A program made the position numbers and the translations under genes. This document shows, in pieces, positions 52,226 through 60,428 of a stretch of DNA of 64,000 bases. This stretch comes from an uncultured Prevotellaceae bacterium (GTDB lineage Bacteria > Bacteroidota > Bacteroidia > Bacteroidales > Bacteroidaceae). Numbering within the stretch: position 1 is the stretch's first letter; the number at the start of each line of letters is the position of its first letter. A model generated the notes under the pieces. That model saw only the letters and a program-made list of their open reading frames with translations. It made no database searches and was not told where the DNA came from. The stretch lies in assembly GCA_900314985.1 (NCBI GenBank), contig OMXL01000005.1, forward strand, positions 62,001-126,000, given 5' to 3'.

Positions 52226-53203
52226 TTAAATGCTCAACTCATCAAGCACTGTGATGAGACGCTTGTCGAAACGCTTGTCGGTACGGATGCACTCTGAGAA
52301 GGGCACATAGACAATGTCATTGTTGCGATAGCCCACCATCACGTTACGCTGTCCTTGTTTGATAGCTTCGATGGCACCGACACCCGTGCTGCTGGCCAGG
52401 ATACGGTCGCGCGCCGAAGGACTGCCGCCACGCTGCAGGTGGCCAAGGATAGAGACACGTACGTCGAACTCGGGGAACTCGTTTTTCACGCGCTCGGCAT
52501 AGTAGAGAGCACCACACTTAGGACTCTCAGAGACGATGACGATACACGACTTCTTCGACTTACGAATACCACGCGACATGAAGGCTGCCAACTGGTCGAC
52601 ATCTGTCGTCTCCTCAGGAACGATGGCAGCCTCAGCACCACAGGCGATGGCACAGTTCTGAGCCAGGAAACCAGCATCACGTCCCATCACTTCAACAAAG
52701 AAGATGCGCTCGTGAGAGTTGGCAGTATCGCGAATGCGGTCCACACACTCCATGATGGTATTCATCGTAGTGTCATAGCCGATGGTGGCATCGGTACCGT
52801 AGAGGTCGTTGTCGATAGTACCGGGCAGACCTATTACGGGGAAGTCGAACTCCACGCCAAAGTTCCAAGCTCCTGTCAGCGAGCCATTACCGCCAATCAC
52901 CACCAGGGCGTCGATCTCTTCCTTCTGGCACGTCTCGTAAGCCTTCTGCATACCCTCTGGAGTCATAAACTCCTTAGAGCGTGCCGTCTTCAGAATTGTA
53001 CCACCACGGGTAATGATGCCGCTGACATCCTCTGTCGTCAGCACCTTCACCTCATCCTTGATGAGTCCGTCGTAACCACGGTAGATACCCTTAATCGTAA
53101 AACCGTTACAGATGCCAGCGCGCGTCACGGCACGGATGGCAGCGTTCATGCCGGGCGAATCGCCACCCGACGTCAAAATACCTATTGTCTTAATCTTACT
53201 CAT
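52226..53203 (-). CDS. pfkA: 6-phosphofructokinase
   Basis: The enzyme phosphorylates fructose 6-phosphate in glycolysis. The family motifs are [48 protein letters not shown] with the catalytic Asp, [10 protein letters not shown] and [15 protein letters not shown]. Length 325 matches ATP-dependent bacterial enzymes. The nucleotide-site motif reads GGNGSLTGA, whereas E. coli PfkA has GGDGS, so the Mg-ATP-contacting Asp is replaced by Asn. Use of ATP rather than pyrophosphate therefore needs checking. Two -7 boxes lie upstream. Confidence 0.93.
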   Translation of the reverse strand: MSKIKTIGILTSGGDSPGMNAAIRAVTRAGICNGFTIKGIYRGYDGLIKDEVKVLTTEDVSGIITRGGTILKTARSKEFMTPEGMQKAYETCQKEEIDALVVIGGNGSLTGAWNFGVEFDFPVIGLPGTIDNDLYGTDATIGYDTTMNTIMECVDRIRDTANSHERIFFVEVMGRDAGFLAQNCAIACGAEAAIVPEETTDVDQLAAFMSRGIRKSKKSCIVIVSESPKCGALYYAERVKNEFPEFDVRVSILGHLQRGGSPSARDRILASSTGVGAIEAIKQGQRNVMVGYRNNDIVYVPFSECIRTDKRFDKRLITVLDELSI

Positions 53204-53238
53204 TGTAGTTTATATGTATGTTATTTGCTACGCAGCTG

Positions 53239-53246
53239 CAAAGGTA
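53239..53246 (-). promoter_or_regulatory. -7 box of pfkA (proximal)
   Basis: The minus strand reads TACCTTTG, 36 bp before ATG 53203. The surrounding CTTATTCGTACCTTTG recurs in part at 53324 and near 60429. Confidence 0.72.
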
Positions 53247-53323
53247 CGAATAAGCGAGAACAATACAAAACAAAAATGACCTTTTTTGTTTTTATTGTCG
53301 AGCGCAAGTACTTTCGACGAAGT

Positions 53324-53331
53324 CAAAGGTA
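53324..53331 (-). promoter_or_regulatory. possible second -7 box of pfkA (distal)
   Basis: The minus strand again reads TATTCGTACCTTTG, as at the proximal site 85 bp away. It may be a tandem promoter or a duplicated segment. Confidence 0.45.
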
Positions 53332-53378
53332 CGAATAAACAAGAGAAAAGCCAAATAAATTTGAGTTTTTCCGAGTAA

Positions 53379-53437
53379 CTGACAGGGGCTGACCCCTGTC
53401 AGCTTTAGGCAGACCTTCGAGTCTGTCCATATTTTTT
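53379..53437. other. two consecutive hairpins
   Basis: A perfect 10-bp stem (CTGACAGGGG, loop CTGA, CCCCTGTCAG; 53379-53402) is followed by a weaker stem (53408-53428) and a T-rich run. There is no gene ending here on the plus strand, so their role is unclear. They may insulate the pfkA promoters from the toxin-antitoxin genes. Apart from the promoter boxes, nothing else is seen in 53204-53637. Confidence 0.6.
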
Positions 53438-53603
53438 ATAGTACTTATCCCCTTTTATCTTTCTTTTCATGCCTTTTATTTGACTCAACCAGATTGCCAT
53501 CCAGCAGATGCAGGTATTGGAAGGAAACAGCGGTAGGATGTTACGGAAATCAAATTGTACATAAAAAGGTACATAAATATTTGGATTATTGAAATAAATA
53601 TCG

Positions 53604-53611
53604 TAACTTTG
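53604..53611 (+). promoter_or_regulatory. -7 box of the toxin-antitoxin operon
   Basis: TAACTTTG lies 27 bp before ATG 53638. Two TACATAAA words lie about 30-50 bp upstream, in the direct context where an antitoxin could bind. Confidence 0.6.
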
Positions 53612-53637
53612 CGCCAAAGAATAAAAAAGATTGAATT

Positions 53638-53892
53638 ATGACAGCACTTACATTTAGCGATTTCAGAAAGAATATGGCCAGTTCATTTGACCTTGTTGAC
53701 GCTGGCGAGCATGTGTTCATCAACAGGGGTAGCAAGAAAATGTATGCTATCGTGGCTGTAGATGACGATGACCTGACTATTACTCCCGCTATGGCTGCAA
53801 AAATAGAGAAAGCCAGGAAGGAGTATAAGGAAGGAAAGGGCGTGTCCCTGAAGACTCACGAAGATATTGACAGGTATTTCGAATCACTGTGA
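53638..53892 (+). CDS. Phd/YefM-family antitoxin
   Basis: The 84-residue protein has the YefM/Phd-type start (TALTFSDFRKNMASSFDLVDAGEHVFINRGSKKMYAIVAV). This folds into the DNA-binding and dimer domain. A charged C-terminal tail follows that would wrap the toxin. It should neutralise the toxin encoded directly downstream and repress the pair's own promoter. Confidence 0.88.
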   Translation: MTALTFSDFRKNMASSFDLVDAGEHVFINRGSKKMYAIVAVDDDDLTITPAMAAKIEKARKEYKEGKGVSLKTHEDIDRYFESL

Positions 53893-53894
53893 TT

Positions 53895-54167
53895 ATGTAC
53901 GAGGTTAAGGTTTTAGAAGAGGCAGAAAAAGTCATTAAGAAGTGGAAGAAGTCAAATCCACAACTCTTTAAGAAATACCTGAAGATTTTCCATGAGTTAG
54001 CAGATCACCCTCGTACAGGTATTGGTCATCCAGAGGCACTAAAAGGCGGAAATGACGTAACATACTCACGTCACATTACAGCACATGACCGGATTATCTA
54101 CGACATCTATGATGAGACGCTAGTTGTATTAGTCATCGAAACAGAAGGACATTACAACGACAAGTAG
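53895..54167 (+). CDS. Txe/YoeB-family toxin
   Basis: The 90-residue protein belongs to the YoeB branch of RelE-type mRNA interferases. Seen are LFKKYLKIFHELADHPRTGIGHPEALKGG, YSRHITAHDRIIYDIYD and the C-terminal GHYNDK with the catalytic His-Tyr. It would cut mRNA at the ribosome when the antitoxin is lost. A GTG at 53889 overlaps the antitoxin stop codon. ATG 53895, 2 bp after it, gives the normal family start. Confidence 0.9.
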   Translation: MYEVKVLEEAEKVIKKWKKSNPQLFKKYLKIFHELADHPRTGIGHPEALKGGNDVTYSRHITAHDRIIYDIYDETLVVLVIETEGHYNDK

Positions 54168-54184
54168 TGTATTACACGCTATGT

Positions 54185-55489
54185 TTACTTCCTCCCATTC
54201 TGCTGAATCCTGTATCTTGTGGAGCGGATGGCCTCTTGGGTGATGCCCATGATGCGGCGGACGTCGCGGTCTTCCATGCCCATCTCATAGAGGATGAGGA
54301 AGAAGGTGTTGTGGGCGGTCTTAGGAGCATATTTCTTCTGGATACGGCAGAAAGAGGGGAAATCGATGGCCTTATAGTAGTCGATGAAGCATTTGTAGTC
54401 GTCGTTCGACCAGCCTGATGTGGTGCCTTTCTTTTTAATGTCATCGTAGAGTAGTTTACCATGAATAAGACGAGGTGACTCATGTTCTACTAGTTCACGA
54501 ATCTTACTGTTCAACTCTTCTATCTGCTGTGTGATATCAGTATCTTTTTGCAGACTCTTCAGCTGAGTTATCTCATTGATATAACTATTAATCTGCATTT
54601 GCTGTTCAGTGAGCACTATACGCTCCTTTGCTCTGCGATAGCGGATATACAGTACTAAGAGCATGATGATGAAAAGTAGAAACACTAACGCTACAGCCGC
54701 CCATATCAGTTGTTGGCGATGGGCCTCTTGTTTCTTTTGTCCATCAAACTGCCACTGTAATTCTAGCACCGTATTATTCCTCCTTGCCTTAGCCTGACGC
54801 ACGCTATCTCTAATTTCCATCAATAGTCTCTCCTGACGCCAATCGACAGAACCTACATAGGGCTCCATTTTCTTGGTATAGTAAGCAGCACTATCTACCT
54901 GTCCCAGGTTGGCATAATTATCTGCTATCTGCATATATATGTTAGCTATATCCTCCCAATTATTGGTTTGCAAGACATACCTCAATGCTTTTTGTGCATA
55001 GTCAACTCCCAACAGATAATTACCGCAACGTTGATTAATTCTTCCTATAGCATAATAGATTTTATACTTCATCCAGTCATTCTTCGTCTGTACAACCTGC
55101 TCCTCAGCCTGTTTCATTACAACTATAGCCTTGGACCAGTCTCTAAGATAGATGTAGTATTCACCTTTATAATAATAGCAACAGGCCAATCGTTCCCTGT
55201 CACCTGTTATTTTGTAGTAGTGAATGGCCTCATTAATCAGCGAATCAGAAGAAGGATAGAATTCTCGTTCGATAGCAGCACGAGTCATCAGTAGATTGTA
55301 ATAGGCACGGTCTTCCTCATTCGGGAACGAAGTAGCATTGTATTTAGATATAAAATGGTAAGCATAGTCGTTCTTCCCTTCTGCTAATAGTGAGTCAATC
55401 TTTACCAATTGCTGTGAAATTGGCAATCCACCACAACTCACAAGTATTGACACGAAGGTCAGCAAGCATAAAAAATTCTTTATTCTCAT
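54185..55489 (-). CDS. membrane-bound TPR lipoprotein with cytoplasmic HTH
   Basis: The 434-residue protein has a lipoprotein-like signal (SILVSCGG, Cys19), then TPR-type helices (about 30-235). A single membrane helix follows (261-284), then a coiled coil (about 286-335) and a C-terminal domain ending in a helix-turn-helix-like segment (FFLILYEMGMEDRDVRRIMGITQEAIRSTRYRI, 396-428). It looks like a one-component regulator that senses in the periplasm and binds DNA while membrane-bound, a layout found in Bacteroidales. It is divergent from the TlpA-like gene, a likely target. Confidence 0.8.
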   Translation of the reverse strand: MRIKNFLCLLTFVSILVSCGGLPISQQLVKIDSLLAEGKNDYAYHFISKYNATSFPNEEDRAYYNLLMTRAAIEREFYPSSDSLINEAIHYYKITGDRERLACCYYYKGEYYIYLRDWSKAIVVMKQAEEQVVQTKNDWMKYKIYYAIGRINQRCGNYLLGVDYAQKALRYVLQTNNWEDIANIYMQIADNYANLGQVDSAAYYTKKMEPYVGSVDWRQERLLMEIRDSVRQAKARRNNTVLELQWQFDGQKKQEAHRQQLIWAAVALVFLLFIIMLLVLYIRYRRAKERIVLTEQQMQINSYINEITQLKSLQKDTDITQQIEELNSKIRELVEHESPRLIHGKLLYDDIKKKGTTSGWSNDDYKCFIDYYKAIDFPSFCRIQKKYAPKTAHNTFFLILYEMGMEDRDVRRIMGITQEAIRSTRYRIQQNGRK

Positions 55490-55507
55490 AATGTCGCTAT
55501 TTTGCTA

Positions 55508-55515
55508 CAAAGATA
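55508..55515 (-). promoter_or_regulatory. -7 box of the TPR regulator gene
   Basis: The minus strand reads TATCTTTG, 19 bp before ATG 55489. Confidence 0.68.
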
Positions 55516-55716
55516 CAACTATTTAGGCTTTTTCTACATCACTAATACCTGTTTTTTCTATCATGTGGTCGTGCCAAACCGTTGTTTTTATCTCAAAACA
55601 TCTATTTGCTAGATACAGAAATTGTTGATTTTCAACATTATAGTTATTAACTTCTACGAAACGGCATCAATGAGTACTTTTTTGAATAAACCATTGTATA
55701 TATCCCAAACCTTCTA

Positions 55717-55724
55717 TATCTTTG
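55717..55724 (+). promoter_or_regulatory. -7 box of the TlpA-like gene
   Basis: TATCTTTG lies 29 bp before ATG 55753, with TTG about 20 bp upstream as the -33 element. The 200 bp between the two divergent promoters hold no other clear element. Confidence 0.68.
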
Positions 55725-55752
55725 TCACACCAAAAACGCAATTTAACTTATT

Positions 55753-57747
55753 ATGAAGAAATCAACAATCATCACCATCCTGCTCGCCCTCGTCTCAGTG
55801 GTTGGGCAGGCAAAGACATTTAAGACCATCAAGAATCCAGAGACGATGGCCTGCGTAAACGTAAATCCGGGCGAACTGAAAGCCCGTGAAATTATCTTCA
55901 GAGACACGGCGACAACCGTACACTTCACTATGGAGAAAGAAAAGGGACAAACTTTCCGTTTTGCCAGCACGAGTTATCTGCTGGATGAGGACGGCAACCG
56001 CTACCCGCTGCGCTCTGCCGATGGAATCGCCCTTGACTCATGGGTGCAGTCGCCTGAAAGTGGTATAACGAACTTCACGGTGCACTTTGAGCCAATGCCT
56101 AAGAAGGTGCAGGTATTCGACTATATTGAGGGAGATGAGAAAGGCTCCTTTAGGCTGTTGGGTATTCACGATAAGAAATATAAGGTGAATGTTCCCACGC
56201 TACAAGAATTGTCAGAGGCTAATCCCTATACAGTACCTGCCGATTGGCTTAAGACAGATACCATTACTATCCGAGGGCGCATAGAGGGCTACGATGCAGA
56301 GAAACTTGGCTTTACATCCATGAATTGCTACTATTATAGTGTTTTTGAAAAGGACGGTGTAACATTAATTTTCGACATAGCCCCTGACGGTACGTTCGAA
56401 AAGAAGTTCCATGCCTACTATCCCACCTATGAAGTTATCGCTCCAGATAATTCTAACATAAGGTTTGACAATGTGCCAATCTATGCTCGCCCTGGCGAGA
56501 CTATTGATATCACCATTAAACCCAACGAACATGGGATATATGAATGCTATTATAATAATGGTAGCTGTAAGGAAGTAGAACGTTGGTTAAAAGCGGATTT
56601 GGATATGTGGGAACTGACTAAGCCAATATCTGAATTCAAGGGTAACATCAGCGAAATGGACAAGGTGGCAGATCAGACTTGGCTGGACATACTCTATATC
56701 ATACAGCGAGAAGCCACCCGTCAGCATTTCACCACACAGGAGATGCAATTGGCATTAGCCAGTATGCAAGGATCAATCATTGAAGCAATGGCGAACTACA
56801 TTCGTAATCACAAAAGGGGGTTAACGAAAGTGAAAGAGGTTGACGGGGAATTTGATGTGGAAATCCTTGATAGTATAGAGTGGAAAGAGTTGGACAAGAT
56901 GGAACACTATAAAATGATGCAGCGTATAGACTATGACAATCCATTACTGATGTGCAGCGACTTCCACATAGTACTCAACCGTATCCAAATTGTTGGTAAT
57001 ATCATAAGACTAAAGTATAAAGATGTTGTTGTAGACGAGAAAGGTGAATACGTCTTCAATATAGAGAACGAAAAGAAGTTACTCGCCAATTATATTCCAG
57101 CTCTGCGCGAACTAATGGGTACAGACAAAAACAATTTCGCAATTCAACTTTGCGTTTATAATGAGATGATGAACCATTTTGATAAATGGCAATCCCAAAA
57201 GGCGTTACTCAGCAACGTGATGCCTGTATATCTTGATGTTTTCACAAATCCATACATCCACCAAAAAGCAGAAGAATTCTACGCAAAGAAGATGGAACAG
57301 AAAGAAATTGCCGCTCCCTTGCCAACCAACAATCCCTCTGCCGTCTTGATTCGGGCACTCTGTGCCAGATATCCTGGCCGTTATTTGATGATTGACTTTT
57401 GGGGTATGAGTTGTGGACCTTGTCGTGCTGCCATTCAGATGAGCAAAGAACTGCGTGCCGAGATTGCCAAACGTGATGATGTGAAACTCATCTTTATTGC
57501 CGAAGAGCGCACTGCTGAAGGTAGCGACGAATATAGGAAGTATGTGTCAGAATGGTTGGCTGACGAGGAAACTATTTGTTTGACAAAGTCCGACTTTGTC
57601 CGTCTGCAAGAGTTGTTCCAGTTCAACAGCATTCCCCACTACGAGACCATCACGCCCGACTGCCGCCGTGTCTGCGACGACTTGCGCATCAACGGATACG
57701 ACAACTTCGATGAAGAGTTGCAAAGACTAAAAGAGAAATTGAAATAA
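55753..57747 (+). CDS. exported TlpA-like thioredoxin-fold protein, 664 aa
   Basis: The protein has a signal peptide (1-20) and a long N-terminal part with beta-rich segments of unknown fold (about 25-280). A helical region follows (about 290-530), then a C-terminal thioredoxin fold with YLMIDFWGMSCGPCRAAI (CGPC active site, about residue 555). It probably acts as a periplasmic thiol-disulfide reductase. The last 31 residues (from TPDCRRV to the end) are almost identical to the tail of the next protein, a membrane protease. It is divergent from the TPR regulator gene. Confidence 0.85.
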   Translation: MKKSTIITILLALVSVVGQAKTFKTIKNPETMACVNVNPGELKAREIIFRDTATTVHFTMEKEKGQTFRFASTSYLLDEDGNRYPLRSADGIALDSWVQSPESGITNFTVHFEPMPKKVQVFDYIEGDEKGSFRLLGIHDKKYKVNVPTLQELSEANPYTVPADWLKTDTITIRGRIEGYDAEKLGFTSMNCYYYSVFEKDGVTLIFDIAPDGTFEKKFHAYYPTYEVIAPDNSNIRFDNVPIYARPGETIDITIKPNEHGIYECYYNNGSCKEVERWLKADLDMWELTKPISEFKGNISEMDKVADQTWLDILYIIQREATRQHFTTQEMQLALASMQGSIIEAMANYIRNHKRGLTKVKEVDGEFDVEILDSIEWKELDKMEHYKMMQRIDYDNPLLMCSDFHIVLNRIQIVGNIIRLKYKDVVVDEKGEYVFNIENEKKLLANYIPALRELMGTDKNNFAIQLCVYNEMMNHFDKWQSQKALLSNVMPVYLDVFTNPYIHQKAEEFYAKKMEQKEIAAPLPTNNPSAVLIRALCARYPGRYLMIDFWGMSCGPCRAAIQMSKELRAEIAKRDDVKLIFIAEERTAEGSDEYRKYVSEWLADEETICLTKSDFVRLQELFQFNSIPHYETITPDCRRVCDDLRINGYDNFDEELQRLKEKLK

Positions 57748-57768
57748 CATTCATGCTCCATTCATTTT

Positions 57769-58644
57769 ATGTCTAACATAAGAAGCGAAATATGGAACAC
57801 TTTTTGGCAGTTTGCGCTTAGTCTGCTGCTTTTTAATACGCCTGCATTTGTCGGCTTCTCAAATTACGACACACTTGCTTGGTCTGTGGTGGTTTGCAGT
57901 CTGATTCTCATCATCTTCTTCCTGGGTAGGCGTTACGTTAGCCTGTCGCCTGGCCTAATCGAGAGGAAAAACATTTGGCGGTTGATGGGCCTGATTGTCT
58001 TGACTGTGGTGGCAAACATATTCTTTGATTTGTCCATTCTCGACCTTCCCTTCTATCACAACATTTTCCCCGAAGAATGGGCTGAACTATTCGAAGATGA
58101 CATGCAGATGACCCTTCCGCTTTATCTGGATGCCTGCCTGCTGGCTCCGATAGCCGAAGAGATTGCTTTCCGAGGCGTATTTCTCGGTGGGTTGCTTCGT
58201 ATGCAGTGCAATCCTTGGCTCGCCATCCTAATCTCAACCATCATTTTTTCCATAATGCACATGTCACCTATGATGTTCCTCAATGTAACTATCGCTGGTT
58301 TCATCTTTGGATGGCTTTTCTGGCGAACTAAGAGTCTCGTTCCTGGTATCATCGCCCACATTACCAGCAATACTATTGCTTCTTTATGTGGACCAGTCAT
58401 AGAGTACTTTACAAATCCTATTCAAGAAGAATACGCACCTAATGTGGTACTTGATGTGATTGTAATCATCATCGCTATACCCATGCTCTTTTTCGCTCTG
58501 CAACGAATTAATAAGATGGTGCCAAAGAGTATCAATATCGAAAGTATCATGCCCGACTGCCGCCGTGTCCGTGACGACCTGCGCATCAACGGTTACGACA
58601 ACTTCGACTACGAACTGGAGCGACTGAAAGAGAAACTCAAATAG
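57769..58644 (+). CDS. CPBP-family intramembrane protease with a TlpA-like tail
   Basis: The 291-residue membrane protein has about eight helices. It carries the CPBP (Abi) motifs EEIAFRGVFLGGLLR (Glu-Glu and Arg), FSIMHM with His and HITSNTIAS with His and Asn. Members are prenyl-protease-like glutamic proteases or immunity proteins. Its last 31 residues, MPDCRRVRDDLRINGYDNFD and onwards, repeat the C-terminus of the upstream thioredoxin protein, with high identity also at DNA level. The tail is foreign to this family. The gene starts 22 bp after the TlpA-like gene. Confidence 0.88.
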   Translation: MSNIRSEIWNTFWQFALSLLLFNTPAFVGFSNYDTLAWSVVVCSLILIIFFLGRRYVSLSPGLIERKNIWRLMGLIVLTVVANIFFDLSILDLPFYHNIFPEEWAELFEDDMQMTLPLYLDACLLAPIAEEIAFRGVFLGGLLRMQCNPWLAILISTIIFSIMHMSPMMFLNVTIAGFIFGWLFWRTKSLVPGIIAHITSNTIASLCGPVIEYFTNPIQEEYAPNVVLDVIVIIIAIPMLFFALQRINKMVPKSINIESIMPDCRRVRDDLRINGYDNFDYELERLKEKLK

Positions 58645-58656
58645 AACGAAGCGAAT

Positions 58657-58782
58657 ATGAACCACATGAATACATTCATAGATTCCGACCTCTGCGAAGC
58701 ACTACGGCGGATATATGCCAATACGCCGCCACCACCCGCAGGCTTCAAGGAAAGAATCCTGAAAAGTGTTCTGAAAGTTTGA
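58657..58782 (+). CDS. small hypothetical protein, 41 aa
   Basis: ATG 58657 begins 12 bp after the protease gene. It encodes a short acidic-to-basic peptide with a Pro-rich middle (ANTPPPPAGF) and a final helix (KERILKSVLKV). I do not recognise it. The position suggests translation with the operon. It may instead be the remaining N-terminus of a longer broken gene, since no extension follows. Confidence 0.45.
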   Translation: MNHMNTFIDSDLCEALRRIYANTPPPPAGFKERILKSVLKV

Positions 58783-58896
58783 AATGAACAAATGATTGTG
58801 AACAAAACAATATGTAGAACCCCCAAACGAAGGAATGTATTATGAGTCCATGAGAAGAAATAATCTCAAATATTTGGATGCGTGAAAGATTTCCAT

Positions 58897-58904
58897 TATC
58901 TTTG
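58897..58904 (+). promoter_or_regulatory. -7 box of the RNA candidate
   Basis: TATCTTTG, with a TTTG about 20 bp upstream, precedes a rod-like RNA by a few bases and lies 230 bp before the next gene. Confidence 0.65.
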
Positions 58905-58909
58905 CACCT

Positions 58910-59100
58910 TGAAATATAGTAGATAGAGCGACAGCTTTCTGTACTTCTCACGAAATTACCACAGAAGATGAGACACGGGAAGACTGCTGTTAGCTCACAC
59001 TCGGATATGGGTGTGGGCTTTAGCGGTATCCATCTGTGTCGAGGTGTGTGGTAATACCTGTGAGAAGATGTTCATACCGTTATCGCCCGCATCCTTTTTT
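58910..59100 (+). ncRNA. rod-shaped RNA candidate, 6S-like
   Basis: After a promoter at 58897, about 190 nt can fold into a long interrupted hairpin. CTTCTCAC (58944-58951) pairs with GTGAGAAG (59060-59067). ATTACCACA (58955-58963) pairs with TGTGGTAAT (59047-59055). GACAC (58972-58976) pairs with GTGTC (59036-59040), and CACACTC (58996-59002) with GGGTGTG (59009-59015). Large internal loops sit between. A rod with a central bubble and this length suggests 6S RNA, which mimics a promoter and binds RNA polymerase. The 3' end near a T6 run at 59095 is not a clear terminator. Confidence 0.5.
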
Positions 59101-59132
59101 GGATCAATGAATTTACTATATTTATTTGTTTT

Positions 59133-59618
59133 ATGAATATGAATGACGACGAAGCCATAGGCTTAATAAACCGTCTGCTTGAAAGGCTGCATCAAGCAGA
59201 TCTGACGAATTTTGGCAGCCACCTCCAAATAGTATATGTCGCCTCGGGGGCGCAGCATGTAGAAACACAGATTAATATGGGAGCCTACGGCCAAACAGAG
59301 ACTCTCCCCAGCCCTCCCTGTGTAGGGAGGGAGAAAGAAACCATCAACTTGCCTCAAGCCCTTGCTACCGAGAAGGCTATGGCGCTATGGAAGAAAGCGC
59401 AGACGGCAGGGTGGGTGGACGCCAACTATCAACCACTCATCTCCCGCACCCAGTCAGCACTTCTGGCCGATGCCATGGCAGAGAAGTTAGGCATCCGCCA
59501 GAAGTGGAAAACCTTCGAGACGCTGTGGAATCGGAAGAATATGCGTAGTGACTACAACTTGGCACTCAGGCAACAACAGTCACTAGACTTTCTGACTGAA
59601 TTGAAGAGGATGATATAA
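59133..59618 (+). CDS. hypothetical protein with an in-frame CT-rich insert, 161 aa
   Basis: I do not recognise a family. The product is mostly helical and soluble. The N-terminal part contains GSHLQIVYVASGAQHVETQI, and the C-terminal part (ALWKKAQTAGWVDANYQPLISRTQSALLADAMAEKLGI) looks like a small helical domain found in Prevotella accessory proteins. A CT-rich palindromic element at 59301-59335 is translated as TLPSPPCVGREKE between the two parts. The gene follows the 6S-like RNA by about 30 bp and ends at a strong terminator. Confidence 0.7.
   Translation: MNMNDDEAIGLINRLLERLHQADLTNFGSHLQIVYVASGAQHVETQINMGAYGQTETLPSPPCVGREKETINLPQALATEKAMALWKKAQTAGWVDANYQPLISRTQSALLADAMAEKLGIRQKWKTFETLWNRKNMRSDYNLALRQQQSLDFLTELKRMI
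59301..59335. repeat. CT-rich palindromic element, copy 4, in frame
   Basis: Arms CCCTCCC and GGGAGGG with a TGTGTA loop are preceded by CTCTCCCCAG, matching the plan of the copies at 5358, 20378 and 28604. Confidence 0.78.
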
Positions 59619-59623
59619 AAAAC

Positions 59624-59659
59624 AAAAAAGTCCTGAAACCTAAGTATCAGGACTTTTTT
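59624..59659. terminator. bidirectional terminator
   Basis: AAAAAAGTCCTGA (59624-59636) pairs with TCAGGACTTTTTT (59647-59659). It serves the 161-aa gene and the convergent toxin operon. Confidence 0.88.
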
Positions 59660-59678
59660 GTTGTGATCTTGTTTTTCC

Positions 59679-59858
59679 TTAAATAACAGAATTTCCAGCC
59701 ATTATTTGCTTTGCGGGAATGCGCTGAAACGTCTCACCATCTGATGAAACAATGATATCCTCACCGCGAAAGGCTTTGTCTTCTAACATCCTTTTCTCGG
59801 CAAGTTTCAGACCGTTTCTCAACTTTTCGGAGAATTCTTTTACTTCTTTATTTGACAT
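59679..59858 (-). CDS. small protein paired with the zeta-like toxin, 59 aa
   Basis: The product starts SNKEVKEFSEKLRNGLKLAEKRMLEDKAFRGEDIIV and ends with a short beta-like part. It is highly charged and helical and has no known motif. Its start overlaps the end of the zeta-like gene by 11 bp, so the two are translationally coupled. The pairing suggests it is the antitoxin, although the order is toxin first, unlike epsilon-zeta. The function is inferred from position only. Confidence 0.65.
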   Translation of the reverse strand: MSNKEVKEFSEKLRNGLKLAEKRMLEDKAFRGEDIIVSSDGETFQRIPAKQIMAGNSVI

Positions 59859-60420
59859 AGTTTTTAATTTTTGCAAATAATGATTCTTCATAAATTACAG
59901 TTTGAACATCTTTACCACCACAGGCAATTTGCTTACGAGGATATTCGCTATTATCGTATATATCCCAATAGTCTACTTCGTCCATAAACAAATTGAAAAG
60001 ATTGTTAATACCTGTAACGTACCTTCTCTGAGCAATCGCTTCGGGTATATTGTGCCCACCTTTAGCTACTCGTTCTGCAATACGCAATAGAGCTAGTTTT
60101 GGAGAATTTAGCCAGAAAAACAAAACTTTTACTACATATCCTTTATTATGTGCACGACGCACCAGATTGATATATGACTTGGTAGCAAGAGTTGTTTCTA
60201 TTGAAAATGTCTCTCCCTTTTCCAATAGTTCATCTATGCGTTTCAACATTAATCGTCCAGCTTCTATTGCTACACTTTCTGGATTGAATGGAGAAAGACC
60301 TCTTGCAATCTCATCAGCATTTACGAACTCCTTGCAGTCAAGGATTTCGGGAAGTACAGTATACGATGCTGTCGTTTTTCCTGCACCGTTGCAACCACTA
60401 ATGATATAAAGGTTTTTCAT
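59848..60420 (-). CDS. zeta-toxin-family P-loop kinase
   Basis: The 190-residue protein has a P-loop ISGCNGAGKTTASYTVLP (about residues 6-23) and VNADEIARGLSPFNPESVAIEAGR, typical of zeta toxins and related AAA_33 kinases. SIETTLATKSYINLVRRA and RVAKGGHNIPEAIAQRR follow. Zeta toxins phosphorylate UDP-N-acetylglucosamine and block wall synthesis. Short chromosomal members may have other targets. ATG 60420 is used because the -7 box lies at 60429-60436, leaving only a few leader bases. Confidence 0.85.
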   Translation of the reverse strand: MKNLYIISGCNGAGKTTASYTVLPEILDCKEFVNADEIARGLSPFNPESVAIEAGRLMLKRIDELLEKGETFSIETTLATKSYINLVRRAHNKGYVVKVLFFWLNSPKLALLRIAERVAKGGHNIPEAIAQRRYVTGINNLFNLFMDEVDYWDIYDNSEYPRKQIACGGKDVQTVIYEESLFAKIKNYVK

Positions 60421-60428
60421 TTCGGGGA

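Noticed and set aside
53405..53617. 70-codon minus-strand frame before the toxin-antitoxin genes
   Set aside because: It begins inside the toxin-antitoxin promoter and runs through two hairpins; the protein shows no recognisable features.
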